From positions 183,684-247,683 of the forward strand of contig CAJJAC010000009.1 of the NCBI GenBank assembly GCA_905181955.1: a DNA stretch of 64,000 nucleotides, read 5' to 3'. Made by a program: the position numbers and the translations under genes. This document shows, piece by piece, positions 9,196-17,149 of this stretch. The stretch is from SAR86 cluster bacterium SAR86B. Its GTDB lineage: Bacteria; Pseudomonadota; Gammaproteobacteria; Magnimaribacterales; D2472. Every line of letters starts with the position of its first letter. Position 1 is the first letter of the stretch. Below the pieces are notes generated by a model that was given only the letters and a program-made list of their open reading frames with translations, made no database searches and was not told the origin of the DNA.

Positions 9196-9333
9196 CTAAA
9201 TTAAAAAACTAACTGCAGTTGCTATTTCAGAACAACCCAATAAACAAATATCTAAGTAAGGTAAAACCTTAAATAGAAAAATTCCGATACTAGTAAAAAT
9301 TAGTATCGATCCAACCACAAAACATATAACCAT
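9196..9333 (-). CDS. uncharacterised 45-residue membrane protein in the XRE operon
   Basis: A short frame from ATG 9333 to TAG 9196, found by reading the gap between the XRE regulator and sppA. It has a strong AGGAG Shine-Dalgarno (9343-9347) with 9-nt spacing, embedded in the last codons of the XRE gene, and starts 6 nt after that gene's stop, so translational coupling is likely. The product has two hydrophobic stretches (VICFVVGSILIFTSIGIFLF and LDICLLGC...AVSFLI) separated by KVLPY, which suggests a hairpin membrane protein. Three cysteines are present. I do not recognise a family. An internal hairpin with a T-tract (9276-9308) may terminate the transcript inside this ORF. Confidence 0.55.
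   Translation of the reverse strand: MVICFVVGSILIFTSIGIFLFKVLPYLDICLLGCSEIATAVSFLI
9276..9308 (-). terminator. hairpin plus T-tract inside the 45-residue ORF
   Basis: On the minus strand an 8-bp perfect stem (CGATACTA / TAGTATCG, 9301-9308 with 9285-9292) with an 8-nt loop is followed by GAATTTTTC. The form is that of a weak intrinsic terminator or attenuator for the XRE operon, placed before sppA. The stem is only half G+C, so efficiency is uncertain. Confidence 0.4.
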
Positions 9334-9339
9334 TTGTAA

Positions 9340-9534
9340 TTACTCCTGTTCAAAAAAAATATCTTCAATTCTTTTGTCAAAAAAATTTGCTATTTTCATA
9401 GCCAGAGGAAGAGATGGATCAAATTTATTATTCTCAATAGAATTAATAGTCTGACGACTAACATCAACCTTAGAACTGAAAGCATCTTGGCTCAAATTAA
9501 GCTCATCTCGAAGTTTTTTAAGATTATTATTCAT
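9340..9534 (-). CDS. XRE-family HTH transcriptional regulator
   Basis: A 64-residue, single-domain Cro/C1-type repressor. The helix-turn-helix is LSQDAFSSKVDVSRQTINSIENN (about residues 14-36), followed by FDPSLPLAMKIANFFDKRIEDIF, the usual C-terminal half of these mini-regulators. No sensory domain is present. Genes of this type are often paired with a multi-pass membrane protein, as here: the 157-residue membrane protein gene ends 5 nt upstream. The promoter of that gene contains tandem palindromes (10047-10084), the obvious candidate operators for autoregulation by this protein. The inducing signal is unknown. Confidence 0.88.
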   Translation of the reverse strand: MNNNLKKLRDELNLSQDAFSSKVDVSRQTINSIENNKFDPSLPLAMKIANFFDKRIEDIFFEQE

Positions 9535-9539
9535 CTAGT

Positions 9540-10013
9540 TCATGTTTCATCATTAATATCTATTACATACATTGCTTTATAAGCTTTTCTTCCGCCTATA
9601 CTCAGACCAATGCTATAAAGTAAAAAGTACTCAAAAAAAACAAAATCAAATCCCATAAAGACTTCAAGCGGCCATGCAACTAAAAAACCTGTAATCCAAA
9701 AAAAGTTTATACCATAAAGATTTGCTTTAATATTAAAATCTATAAAGCCTTCATCCTGGCGTTTCATAAAATCAGCAATTAGTTTTCCGCCCGCAAGAAA
9801 GCCTAATATGGCCATAGGATAGAGGTAACTATATATCCATGCCATCTCATCCGTCTGCCCAGTAAGTCTTTCACCCCAAATACCCCCAAGGATAAAGCCA
9901 GAAAGCGCTGATGCTAGCGTCACAAGAACTAAGCCGCCTCCATAGGTTTTTTTATCTTGGGTATTTAATGAAGACCATTTAATATTCATTCCACCCCAAT
10001 TCACTTCTGCCAT
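9540..10013 (-). CDS. multi-pass membrane protein paired with XRE regulator
   Basis: A 157-residue protein with about four hydrophobic segments (GGLVLVTLASALSGFILGGI, YLYPMAILGFLAGG, FFWITGFLVAWPLEVFMG, FVFFEYFLLYSIGLSIGG). The N-terminus is short and polar. No catalytic motif is recognisable. It is the first gene of an operon with the XRE regulator (5-nt gap) and the 45-residue ORF. An AAGGA ribosome-binding site precedes the ATG. Upstream lies a consensus promoter overlapped by two palindromes. The arrangement suggests a membrane component whose level is set by the regulator; its role is unknown. Confidence 0.75.
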   Translation of the reverse strand: MAEVNWGGMNIKWSSLNTQDKKTYGGGLVLVTLASALSGFILGGIWGERLTGQTDEMAWIYSYLYPMAILGFLAGGKLIADFMKRQDEGFIDFNIKANLYGINFFWITGFLVAWPLEVFMGFDFVFFEYFLLYSIGLSIGGRKAYKAMYVIDINDET

Positions 10014-10041
10014 ATAAAATCCTTTTCTTGGTTATGAGCTA

Positions 10042-10084
10042 ATTATATGTAAAGTAAACTTTACATGTCAAGTACACTTTACAT
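10042..10084 (-). promoter_or_regulatory. consensus sigma70 promoter with tandem palindromic operators
   Basis: On the minus strand a perfect -35 (TTGACA, 10066-10071) and a perfect -10 (TATAAT, 10042-10047) are separated by 18 bp. That spacer is itself the core of a perfect palindrome, ATGTAAAGT-AA-ACTTTACAT on the plus strand (10047-10066). A second copy with one arm mismatch (ATGTCAAGT-AC-ACTTTACAT) follows at 10065-10084, so the two 20-bp sites are 18 bp apart. The layout is typical of steric repression; the XRE protein encoded by the second gene of this operon is the likely ligand. Confidence 0.85.
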
Positions 10085-10417
10085 TTATTTATTATTTCTT
10101 ATAGTTCTTGGTCCATACATTGAATGTATAAATAAAATAATAATTAATATAATTTCAAATGTATCAAGCAGCAGCCCACCAATTCCGAAAACTCTTATGG
10201 AGGCGAGCAAGAAATATATTAATAAAATAAAGCAAAAGCTTTGGTAAGCCTTAATTGATTTTTTAATCAAGAAGGGCGCAAAGGTCAAAAGAGGAAGGGA
10301 CCAGATAACAAAGATTGGATAATTAATTCTGCCTGTAAAAACTATAAAAAGTTTTACAAGAATTAGTCCAAGTAAAAGCGCTAGGGTTGTCTGTGTAAAG
10401 GTTTTAACTTTTAGCAT
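10085..10417 (-). CDS. DUF2069 family membrane protein
   Basis: A 110-residue protein that is almost entirely membrane: four hydrophobic segments (LALLLGLILVKLFIVF, FVIWSLPLLTFAPFLI, FCFILLIYFLLASI, FEIILIIILFIHSMYGPR). Size, topology and its position immediately downstream of wrbA fit DUF2069, a family of unknown function that accompanies wrbA in many gammaproteobacteria. The start overlaps the wrbA stop by 14 bp. The stop codon touches the tandem operators of the next operon. Confidence 0.7.
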   Translation of the reverse strand: MLKVKTFTQTTLALLLGLILVKLFIVFTGRINYPIFVIWSLPLLTFAPFLIKKSIKAYQSFCFILLIYFLLASIRVFGIGGLLLDTFEIILIIILFIHSMYGPRTIRNNK

Positions 10418-11006
10418 TTAGTTTTTGAATAATTTTAGCCATCCTCATACCAGTTTTATGAGCTATTTTATATTCATCTGGAGTCAGGGTTGGGCTTGAA
10501 TTAAAGCTCTCAACATGAGAAGGGCCATAAGGGGTACCTCCAGATTGAGTTTTGTTGATCTCTTCAATCGAATAGGGTGATCCTACTATTACCATGCCGT
10601 GATGTAACTGATAAGTTAATAAATTCATTAAGGTTACTTCTTGACCACCATGCATGGAACCAGTTGATGTAAATGCACACCCTGGAATATCCTCAAGAGC
10701 ATGGGTTGCCCATAAATCACCAGTTGAATCTAAAAAGTGTTTCATTGGTGCTGCCATAGAGCCAAATCTAGTTGGCGATCCCAAGGCAAGACCAGAGCAA
10801 TTCAGCAGATCTTCTTTTGAGCAATAAGTCTCTCCTTCCTTTGGAACACTAGGGTCAGTTAACTCTGTATTTGGAGATACTTTGGGAACAGTTCTTATTT
10901 TTACATCAAGACCTAGCTCCTCAGCACCATCAGCAAGAGCATGTGCTAAATTTTTTACTGCACCGCTGGCAGAATAAAAGAGTATTAATAGATATTTTTC
11001 GGTCAT
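10404..11006 (-). CDS. wrbA: NAD(P)H:quinone oxidoreductase WrbA
   Basis: Flavodoxin-like FMN protein that reduces quinones by two electrons, limiting semiquinone formation. The 200 residues match the family. The N-terminal FMN phosphate loop is FYSASGAVKNLA, the central loop GSPTRFGSMAAPMKHFLD, and the segment FTSTGSMHGGQEVTLMNLLTYQLHHGM is highly characteristic of WrbA. GGTPYGPSHVE follows. It is cotranscribed with DUF2069 (14-bp overlap) and diverges from the thioredoxin-like gene with only 29 bp between start codons. Confidence 0.95.
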   Translation of the reverse strand: MTEKYLLILFYSASGAVKNLAHALADGAEELGLDVKIRTVPKVSPNTELTDPSVPKEGETYCSKEDLLNCSGLALGSPTRFGSMAAPMKHFLDSTGDLWATHALEDIPGCAFTSTGSMHGGQEVTLMNLLTYQLHHGMVIVGSPYSIEEINKTQSGGTPYGPSHVESFNSSPTLTPDEYKIAHKTGMRMAKIIQKLNAKS

Positions 11007-11035
11007 TTTTTGCTTCTTTGTAATATTATAGGCAC

Positions 11036-11488
11036 ATGAAAAATAAAATTATATCGTTATTCTGCCTGTTTTTATTAATTAGCTGTCAAAAGGCTGATAT
11101 TGATTTACATAATTCTAAAGATATTGTTTCAGAGAATCTAAAGGGTCAGTGGGTAATGATAAATTATTGGGCTGATTGGTGTCCTCCATGCTTAAAAGAA
11201 ATGCCAGAATTGGTTGCCTTTGCATCGGCTAACAAAGATGTTCAAGTTTTCGCTTTTAATTTTGATCAATTAGATGGTGAAGATTTAGATTATGAGATTA
11301 ATAAATTTGGTGTTGATATTCCATCGATTCTTACTCATCCAAGAGATATATGGGGAATTGAATCGCCTGCAACTTTACCGGCTACTTACTTTATAAACCC
11401 AGAAGGGAAAATCGTACAAAGTTTATTTAGACCTCAAACTCAAGAAACTTTAGAGGATATCCTGCGAAGCCTTAAAGAGGTTTTGTAA
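11036..11488 (+). CDS. TlpA-like thioredoxin-fold lipoprotein
   Basis: A 150-residue protein with a lipoprotein signal peptide (lipobox LISC, C17). The thioredoxin fold carries the redox motif WCPPC (C49, C52) in the TlpA/ResA context YWADWCPPCLKEMPEL, with the conserved cis-Pro segment at LPATYFI. It should act as a membrane-tethered periplasmic disulfide reductase, for example in cytochrome maturation or protein repair; no partner gene lies nearby. Its 3' end overlaps the convergent LytM peptidase gene by 39 bp, the longest tail-to-tail overlap in the window. Confidence 0.88.
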   Translation: MKNKIISLFCLFLLISCQKADIDLHNSKDIVSENLKGQWVMINYWADWCPPCLKEMPELVAFASANKDVQVFAFNFDQLDGEDLDYEINKFGVDIPSILTHPRDIWGIESPATLPATYFINPEGKIVQSLFRPQTQETLEDILRSLKEVL

Positions 11489-12256
11489 AAAATTATCTTT
11501 TAGTAAATTTTCAGGATTAATTTTTTCTTTATTAAGATAAATAGTCCAATGCAGATGAGGACCAGTGACCCTTCCTGTTTCTCCGACAGCTCCCATGACC
11601 TCACCTTGTTGTATCATTTGACCCTCCTTGACTATAGATGAGTCAAGATGGCTGTAAGAGGATATTAGACCAAAGCCATGATCTATAAGAATGGTATTTC
11701 CTGTATAAAAGAAATCACCAGTAAGGATTACCCTTCCTTTTAATGGAGCAGATACTTCAACACCTAAATTTGCTGCAATATCTAGAGCAAGATGAGGAGA
11801 TCTTGGTTTTTCATTTATAAATCTTTTTTTACCATATCTACTCGAAATAATACCTTCTACTGGATTTTTAAAATAAAAGGAGGGGCTTATTGATGTGTCA
11901 TAACTTTGGATAGCAGCACGAATTAATAAAGCTTCGGCATTAGCTCTTTCTCTATCCTTTTTATTAAGATCTACTTTGGAGACATCTTTTATAGTGATTC
12001 GAGATTCTCCAAAATTTTTAAATTGAACTTTTATATTCACATCCCCAATAGTTTTTATTGAAGTTTTATATACGTAAGGCAAGCCTAGTATTAAATAATC
12101 AGATTGATCATATTTAAAGATTAAATTTTCTGTTGATGCTGCATTAGCTTTCAGGGCTATAACATCACCAGATATACCTGATATTTCGTTGGCTGATGCT
12201 TTATAGGAAACAATAAGCATCAAGCTTAATAGGCATAGAGCATAATTATTTCTCAT
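11450..12256 (-). CDS. M23/LytM-family murein peptidase, exported
   Basis: A 268-residue protein with a signal peptide (NNYALCLLSLMLIVSYKASA). The C-terminal peptidase M23 domain retains the zinc ligands: HLALDIAA provides His and Asp, and GPHLHW provides the HxH pair. The middle region is beta-rich with no named domain. It is expected to cleave peptidoglycan cross-links, or to activate amidases, in the periplasm. Unlike the degenerate EnvC-type factors, the metal site appears complete. The start overlaps xseA by 11 bp, so it is cotranscribed with xseA. Confidence 0.88.
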   Translation of the reverse strand: MRNNYALCLLSLMLIVSYKASANEISGISGDVIALKANAASTENLIFKYDQSDYLILGLPYVYKTSIKTIGDVNIKVQFKNFGESRITIKDVSKVDLNKKDRERANAEALLIRAAIQSYDTSISPSFYFKNPVEGIISSRYGKKRFINEKPRSPHLALDIAANLGVEVSAPLKGRVILTGDFFYTGNTILIDHGFGLISSYSHLDSSIVKEGQMIQQGEVMGAVGETGRVTGPHLHWTIYLNKEKINPENLLKDNFLQNLFKASQDIL

Positions 12257-13610
12257 GCTTAATAACTCCTATTTTTGATTCAAAGCTTCCAGAACTTAGC
12301 CTGGTTGTAACAAGCTCTCCACTTTTAATTTCTTGTGAGTTTTTGATTGCTTGCCCAGTTGAATTTTGAACTATTGCGTAACCCCTATCTAAAACGGCTA
12401 AAGGGCTAAATGCATTTAAATTAGAATTAATTTTCTCAAGTAACTTTGATTTATTTGTAACAAGGTATGAAAAACTTTTTATCATCTCTTTAGATAAAGC
12501 CTCTACATCTTTTAATAGATTCCTGATAATTTTAAATGGATTTTTTTCTGTAAGTGATTGATTTAATAATGCTAATCTTTGGTTAGAGCTTAAGAAACTC
12601 TTCTCTAAAGATTGTTTTAATCTTAGTTCAATATTGTGCAATTTTTGTTTCTGCTCATTTAAAATAACTTGAGGGCTTTTTAAGTTTGACTCAAGGAGAT
12701 CCAACCTTTGCTTATTAGTTTGAATGACATCCTCAAATCCATTTATTAAGCCTATTTTAATTTCTCGAAGCCTATCATTTAATTGAAATTGAAATTCAGT
12801 AACTAATTCAGCTGCAGCTGTTGGAGTAGGAGCTCTCATGTCAGCAACAAAATCAGCAATAGTAAAGTCAATTTCATGCCCAACACCAGAAATAATAGGA
12901 AGAGGAAAATCATATATCTCTCTAGCAAGATCCTCGTTATTAAATGCCCACAAGTCCTCAATAGAGCCTCCGCCTCTAGTCATCACAACTGTATCGATTG
13001 GATTAGGTGCAGTTTCATTAAATAGCAGGATTAAATCTAAAGCTTTTATAATAGACCTAGGTGCAGTATCGCCTTGAACCATTGCAGGAGATAAAGTAAC
13101 TTCACTTGCAGGCGCTCTTCTTTTTATAGTCGAAATAACATCCTGTAAAGCTGCTGTCGATGCAGATGTGATAACACCTATATGTTTAGGTGGGAAGGGT
13201 ATGTCTTGTTTTCTTAAAGGATCGAATAAGCCTTCTTTATCTAATTTTTGTTTTAATTCTTCAAATTGCTGCATTAAATTACCAACACCAGCTGGCTGCA
13301 TATGACGAACTATTAATTGATAATCACCTCTTGCCGCATACAAACTTACTTGCCCTTTTAGAACACACTGATCTCCATCCTTAGGACTAAAGTTCATCCG
13401 CATTTTTTGATTTTTAAACATGGCGCATCGAATAGAGCCTTCAGGATCCTTTAGGGTGAAATAAATATGACCTGAGCTTGGCTGGGCAAGATTAGAAATT
13501 TCTCCAAGGACAGACACAGAGCTAAAGTTACTTTCTAAAATTGCCTTAGCTGATCTATTTAACTCTCCTACAGAGATTATTTCTTTATTCTGATCTAGAA
13601 TGTCATTCAT
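12246..13610 (-). CDS. xseA: Exodeoxyribonuclease VII large subunit
   Basis: Single-strand DNA exonuclease acting with XseB. It has 454 residues (E. coli 456). The N-terminal OB fold shows VSVLGEISNLAQPSSGHIYFTLKD; the catalytic core shows IGVITSASTAALQDV, VMTRGGGSIEDLWAFNNE and ISGVGHEIDFTIADFVADMRAPTPTAAAE; a long coiled-coil follows (about 270-400); and the C-terminus is LDRGYAIVQ. The small subunit gene xseB is not in this window. It diverges from the EamA transporter with a 17-bp gap. Confidence 0.96.
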   Translation of the reverse strand: MNDILDQNKEIISVGELNRSAKAILESNFSSVSVLGEISNLAQPSSGHIYFTLKDPEGSIRCAMFKNQKMRMNFSPKDGDQCVLKGQVSLYAARGDYQLIVRHMQPAGVGNLMQQFEELKQKLDKEGLFDPLRKQDIPFPPKHIGVITSASTAALQDVISTIKRRAPASEVTLSPAMVQGDTAPRSIIKALDLILLFNETAPNPIDTVVMTRGGGSIEDLWAFNNEDLAREIYDFPLPIISGVGHEIDFTIADFVADMRAPTPTAAAELVTEFQFQLNDRLREIKIGLINGFEDVIQTNKQRLDLLESNLKSPQVILNEQKQKLHNIELRLKQSLEKSFLSSNQRLALLNQSLTEKNPFKIIRNLLKDVEALSKEMIKSFSYLVTNKSKLLEKINSNLNAFSPLAVLDRGYAIVQNSTGQAIKNSQEIKSGELVTTRLSSGSFESKIGVIKHEK

Positions 13611-13627
13611 AACAGAAGTATAGCTTT

Positions 13628-14509
13628 ATGACCGAAAATTTACATCGAGCAAATAATTTTATTTTACTAGCAGGCGGGGCAGCTCTTATAGGCTTTGCTC
13701 CAATTTTTGTTAGATGGAGTGAAATGTCACCATCTTGGATTCTTTTCTACAGGATGTTGCTAACACTGCCAATGCTTTTGTTAATAAACCTATATTTTAA
13801 TAAATCTTTTGTATTTAAAGTTCGATCTAAAAAGACTATTTATATAGCTTTTGTTGCAGCTTTTGCATTTACTATAGATTTAACTTTATGGCATTGGAGC
13901 ATGACTATGACTTCAATTTCCAATTCAACCATTATTGTTAATTCAGCCCCAATTTTTGTAGCATTAATATACTTTCTTTTTTTTAAAGAAAGCTTGAATA
14001 GGCATTTTTTTATTTCGCTTGGAGTAACTTACTTAGGAGTAGTAGGTTTAATTCTTTCTGCTGACACCTATACATCAGGTAATCTTATGGGCGATATCTT
14101 AAGCCTAATCGCAGCAATTTTTTATGCTACCTATTTAGTTTTTATTTCAAGACTTGGAAAAGAAGAGGCTCTAAGTATTATTTTTTACACCAGTTTATTT
14201 TGTTGTATATTTTCCCTTCCTGCTGCATTAATAGAATCATCTCAAATACTTCCACCATCTTTAGATGAATGGATAAACCTATTTCTACTTGCTTTACTAT
14301 GCCAGGTTGGTGGTCAGTACATGATTACTTATAGTATCGCCAGAATTTCACCATCCGGTGGCTCTATTGGATTATTGCTACAGCCTGTAACTGCAACAAT
14401 CTGCGCTGCTTATATTTTTGGTGAATTAATTAACGTTACTCAGATGTTATTTATTTGCGTAGCTTTACTTGGAATATATCTAGCAAGAATTAATGTGGCA
14501 AAGTTATAG
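13628..14509 (+). CDS. EamA/DMT-family exporter
   Basis: A 293-residue protein with about ten hydrophobic segments in two EamA repeats. The first begins AGGAALIGFAPIFVRWSEMSP, typical of the DMT superfamily, and the second begins GDILSLIAAIFYATYLVFISR and ends LLLQPVTATICAAYIFGE. These carriers export amino acids or other metabolites; the substrate cannot be inferred. It stands alone. The start is 17 bp from the divergent xseA start and no Shine-Dalgarno is visible, so the mRNA may be nearly leaderless. Confidence 0.88.
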   Translation: MTENLHRANNFILLAGGAALIGFAPIFVRWSEMSPSWILFYRMLLTLPMLLLINLYFNKSFVFKVRSKKTIYIAFVAAFAFTIDLTLWHWSMTMTSISNSTIIVNSAPIFVALIYFLFFKESLNRHFFISLGVTYLGVVGLILSADTYTSGNLMGDILSLIAAIFYATYLVFISRLGKEEALSIIFYTSLFCCIFSLPAALIESSQILPPSLDEWINLFLLALLCQVGGQYMITYSIARISPSGGSIGLLLQPVTATICAAYIFGELINVTQMLFICVALLGIYLARINVAKL

Positions 14510-14613
14510 TAAATAGATGATTTAATTTATTTAAATTATCTCAATAAAATAGTATATTATGCGGCTCATGAGTAATAAGTACTTATGAATAGGTAATTTT
14601 AGATTACAGCTTT

Positions 14614-14690
14614 GGGTGATTAGCTCAGTTTGGTAGAGCATCTCGTTTACACCGAGAGGGTCGGCAGTTCGAACCTGTCATCACCCACCA
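14614..14690 (+). tRNA. tRNA-Val (TAC)
   Basis: A 77-nt cloverleaf with acceptor GGGTGAT/ATCACCC, anticodon stem TCTCG/CGAGA, loop TTTACAC giving anticodon TAC, T-loop TTCGAAC and an encoded ACCA end. A TATTAT hexamer lies at 14555-14560 without a convincing -35. Confidence 0.97.
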
Positions 14691-14760
14691 TTTGGTAAGC
14701 TTGTAACTTATTGGTTGCACTTTTGTCTTAACAGGATATTATTCAATCAAATACCAAAGT

Positions 14761-14835
14761 GGTCTGGTAGTTAAACGGTTATAATCTCGCCCTGTCACGG
14801 CGATGTTCGGGGTTCGATTCCCCGTCAGACCGCCA
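14761..14835 (+). tRNA. tRNA-Asp (GTC)
   Basis: A 75-nt cloverleaf with acceptor GGTCTGG/TCAGACC, anticodon stem TCGCC/GGCGA, loop CTGTCAC giving GTC, T-arm CGGGG/CCCCG and an encoded GCCA end. It lies 70 bp after tRNA-Val, probably in the same transcript. The DUF4149 start codon follows its CCA by only 7 nt. Confidence 0.97.
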
Positions 14836-14842
14836 CTTAATT

Positions 14843-15244
14843 ATGAATGAAACAGTAATAGTACTTTTAACACTTTCATACTCTCTTATACTAGGGATTA
14901 TAGTCGCTCAGGTTGTTTTAACATCCCCTGTAGTGTTTAAAGTTCTAGATAACGATAATGCTTCTAATTTTTTAAGAGCTATATTTCCAAGATACTATTT
15001 ACTGCTTTTTTTAATATGCCTTGTTGCTTCATTAATATCTTATCTGTGGTTTTCAAGCATGGATCTTTGGATTGCTTTAGGCGCTTCTATTCTTGCATTT
15101 ATAGGTTTTATTATTATTCCTCTTACAAATAGCGCTCGAGACAGAGGGTGGAATCGACTTTTTAAATTTCTACATAATCTAAGTGTTTTAAACACCATTA
15201 TTCTATTTATCATTGCTGTAGCACAATTAATTAGAATTTCTTAG
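14843..15244 (+). CDS. DUF4149 family membrane protein
   Basis: A 133-residue protein with four hydrophobic segments (LTLSYSLILGIIVAQVVL, YYLLLFLICLVASLISYLWF, IALGASILAFIGFIIIPL, VLNTIILFIIAVAQLI). The motif FLRAIFPRYYLL after the first segment and a charged loop with RDRGW before the last match DUF4149 (TMEM205-like) proteins, which have no established function. The ATG is 7 nt after the tRNA-Asp CCA, with no room for a ribosome-binding site after tRNA processing, so translation would start from a near-leaderless mRNA. A later in-frame start is possible but would remove part of the first segment. Confidence 0.7.
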   Translation: MNETVIVLLTLSYSLILGIIVAQVVLTSPVVFKVLDNDNASNFLRAIFPRYYLLLFLICLVASLISYLWFSSMDLWIALGASILAFIGFIIIPLTNSARDRGWNRLFKFLHNLSVLNTIILFIIAVAQLIRIS

Positions 15245-15267
15245 TATTTGCATTTATCTGTTTTTAA

Positions 15268-15294
15268 CTTGAATTTAACTAATTAGACCCAAAA
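15268..15294 (+). promoter_or_regulatory. candidate sigma32 heat-shock promoter of htpG
   Basis: CTTGAA (15268-15273) followed after 13 bp by ACCCAAAA (15287-15294) resembles the sigma32 elements CTTGAAA and CCCCATNT. Transcription would begin about 16 nt before the htpG ATG, leaving just enough leader for the GGAG site at 15306-15309. The -10 also forms one arm of a 5-bp hairpin (ACCCA/TGGGT) directly before the ribosome-binding site. Confidence 0.5.
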
Positions 15295-15317
15295 AATGGG
15301 TTTACGGAGATTTAAAT

Positions 15318-17141
15318 ATGGCACGAACTAAAACAAAAGTATTTCAGACTGAAACTAAACAGCTTTTAAAGCTAATGATTCATTCTTTATATTCAAACAA
15401 AGAAATTTTTATAAGAGAGCTAGTTTCTAACGCTTCAGATGCATTGGATAAGTTAAGGTTTAGCGCTCTGGCTGATGAAACATTATTAGAAGATGCATCA
15501 GAATTTGGTATTAGCGTTAACGTTATTTCTGCTGAGAATAAAATAGTCATCTCTGATAATGGTATAGGAATGACAGAAGCTGAGGTTGTTGAAAATATAG
15601 GAACAATTGCTAGATCAGGAACAGCTTCTTTTCTTGGAAATCTTACTGGTGATAAGAAAAAAGATTCAAATCTAATTGGTCAATTTGGAGTAGGCTTTTA
15701 TTCTGTGTTTATGGTTGCTGATAAAGTTGAGGTTTTAACCAGAACAGCTAAAGGCTCTTCAGATGAAGCTACTTTATGGAGCAGCTCTGGAGAAGAAAGC
15801 TATCAACTCAAGTCCGCAGAAAAAGAAACAAGAGGGACAGAAATAACTATCTTTTTAAATGATGAAAATAAAGAATTTGCTGAAAAATCTAGAGTGAAAT
15901 TTTTATTAGAAAAGTATTCTCAATATATAAATTTCCCTTTAAGTCTAATAGAGGATAGTGGGGAGAGTGAAAGAATAAATAAATCAGAGGCACTATGGCT
16001 TAAATCAAAATCTGAGATTTCAGATACTGAGTATTCTGATTTCTATAAATTTATTTCTTATGATCAAAATGATCCACTACTTTGGATTCACAATAAGGTT
16101 GAAGGTAATAATGAATATACTAATCTTTTGTATATTCCAAAAAATCCTCCATTTGATCTCTGGAATAGAGAGGCTCCTAGAGGAGTAAAGCTATATATTC
16201 AACGTGTCTTTATAATGGATGATGCAACCAATTTTCTACCTCTATATTTAAGATTTGTCAGGGGTATTATTGACACTAGCGATTTACCCCTAAATGTATC
16301 AAGAGAAATTCTTCAAGAGCATCAATTGGTTGATACGATTAAAAAATCAGTGACCAAAAAGGTTTTAGATTCTTTAATCAAGATGAAAAAGAATTCTTTA
16401 GATTTATATAAAGAGTTCTGGAAAGAATATGGCTTGGTAATCAAAGAAGGCCCTGCTGAAGATTTTGAAAATCGTGAACTTCTAGCAAGTTTGATGCTTT
16501 TCGCATCATCAATTAATGAAGAGAATGATGTTAGTCAAACACTGGATGACTATGTATCAAGAATGCCTGAATCTCAAGAAAAAATTTACTACTGCGTTGC
16601 GGATACTTTTGAGGCAGCCATTAATTCTCCTCATATAGAAGGGCATAAATCTAATAATACAGAAGTCTTAATGCTCACAGATAGAATTGACGAGTGGCTT
16701 ATGTCTAGTTTGATGGAATATAAAGGCAAAGAGCTAGTTAATGTTGCAAAAGACGATATTCAAGATAGTGAAAAACCAAAAGTCTCCGAAACAGATCAGG
16801 ACGTTGTTACTAAAATTAAAAAACATCTTTCAGATAGAGTATCTGATGTTGTGGTAAGTAGTCGCTTGGTGAATTCAGCAACATGCTTACTTTTGCCTAA
16901 AAATGAACCTGGGGCTCAATTACGAAAAATACTTGAAGCAGCTGGCCAGGATTTAGGTGAATCTAATCCAATATTTGAAATAAACTTAAAGCACAAACTC
17001 TTGAAAAGATTAACCACACTTAAAGGAAAGCAGTTCTCATCTTTTGTAGATTTCCTATATGATTATGCTGTAATTGCAGAAGGCGGCTCGCCCAAAGATC
17101 CGGCAAAATACCTCCGACAATTAGATAAATATCTTTCATAG
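15318..17141 (+). CDS. htpG: Chaperone protein HtpG (Hsp90)
   Basis: Cytosolic ATP-dependent Hsp90 chaperone. It has 607 residues (E. coli 624). The GHKL ATPase domain shows the motifs [39 protein letters not shown] and [11 protein letters not shown]. The middle domain carries [10 protein letters not shown] with the catalytic-loop Arg. The C-terminal dimer domain ends in [21 protein letters not shown]. Strongly supported start with GGAG at 7-12 nt. A heat-shock-like promoter lies upstream. gpsA follows after 8 nt on the same strand. Confidence 0.98.
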
Positions 17142-17149
17142 GATTTACC

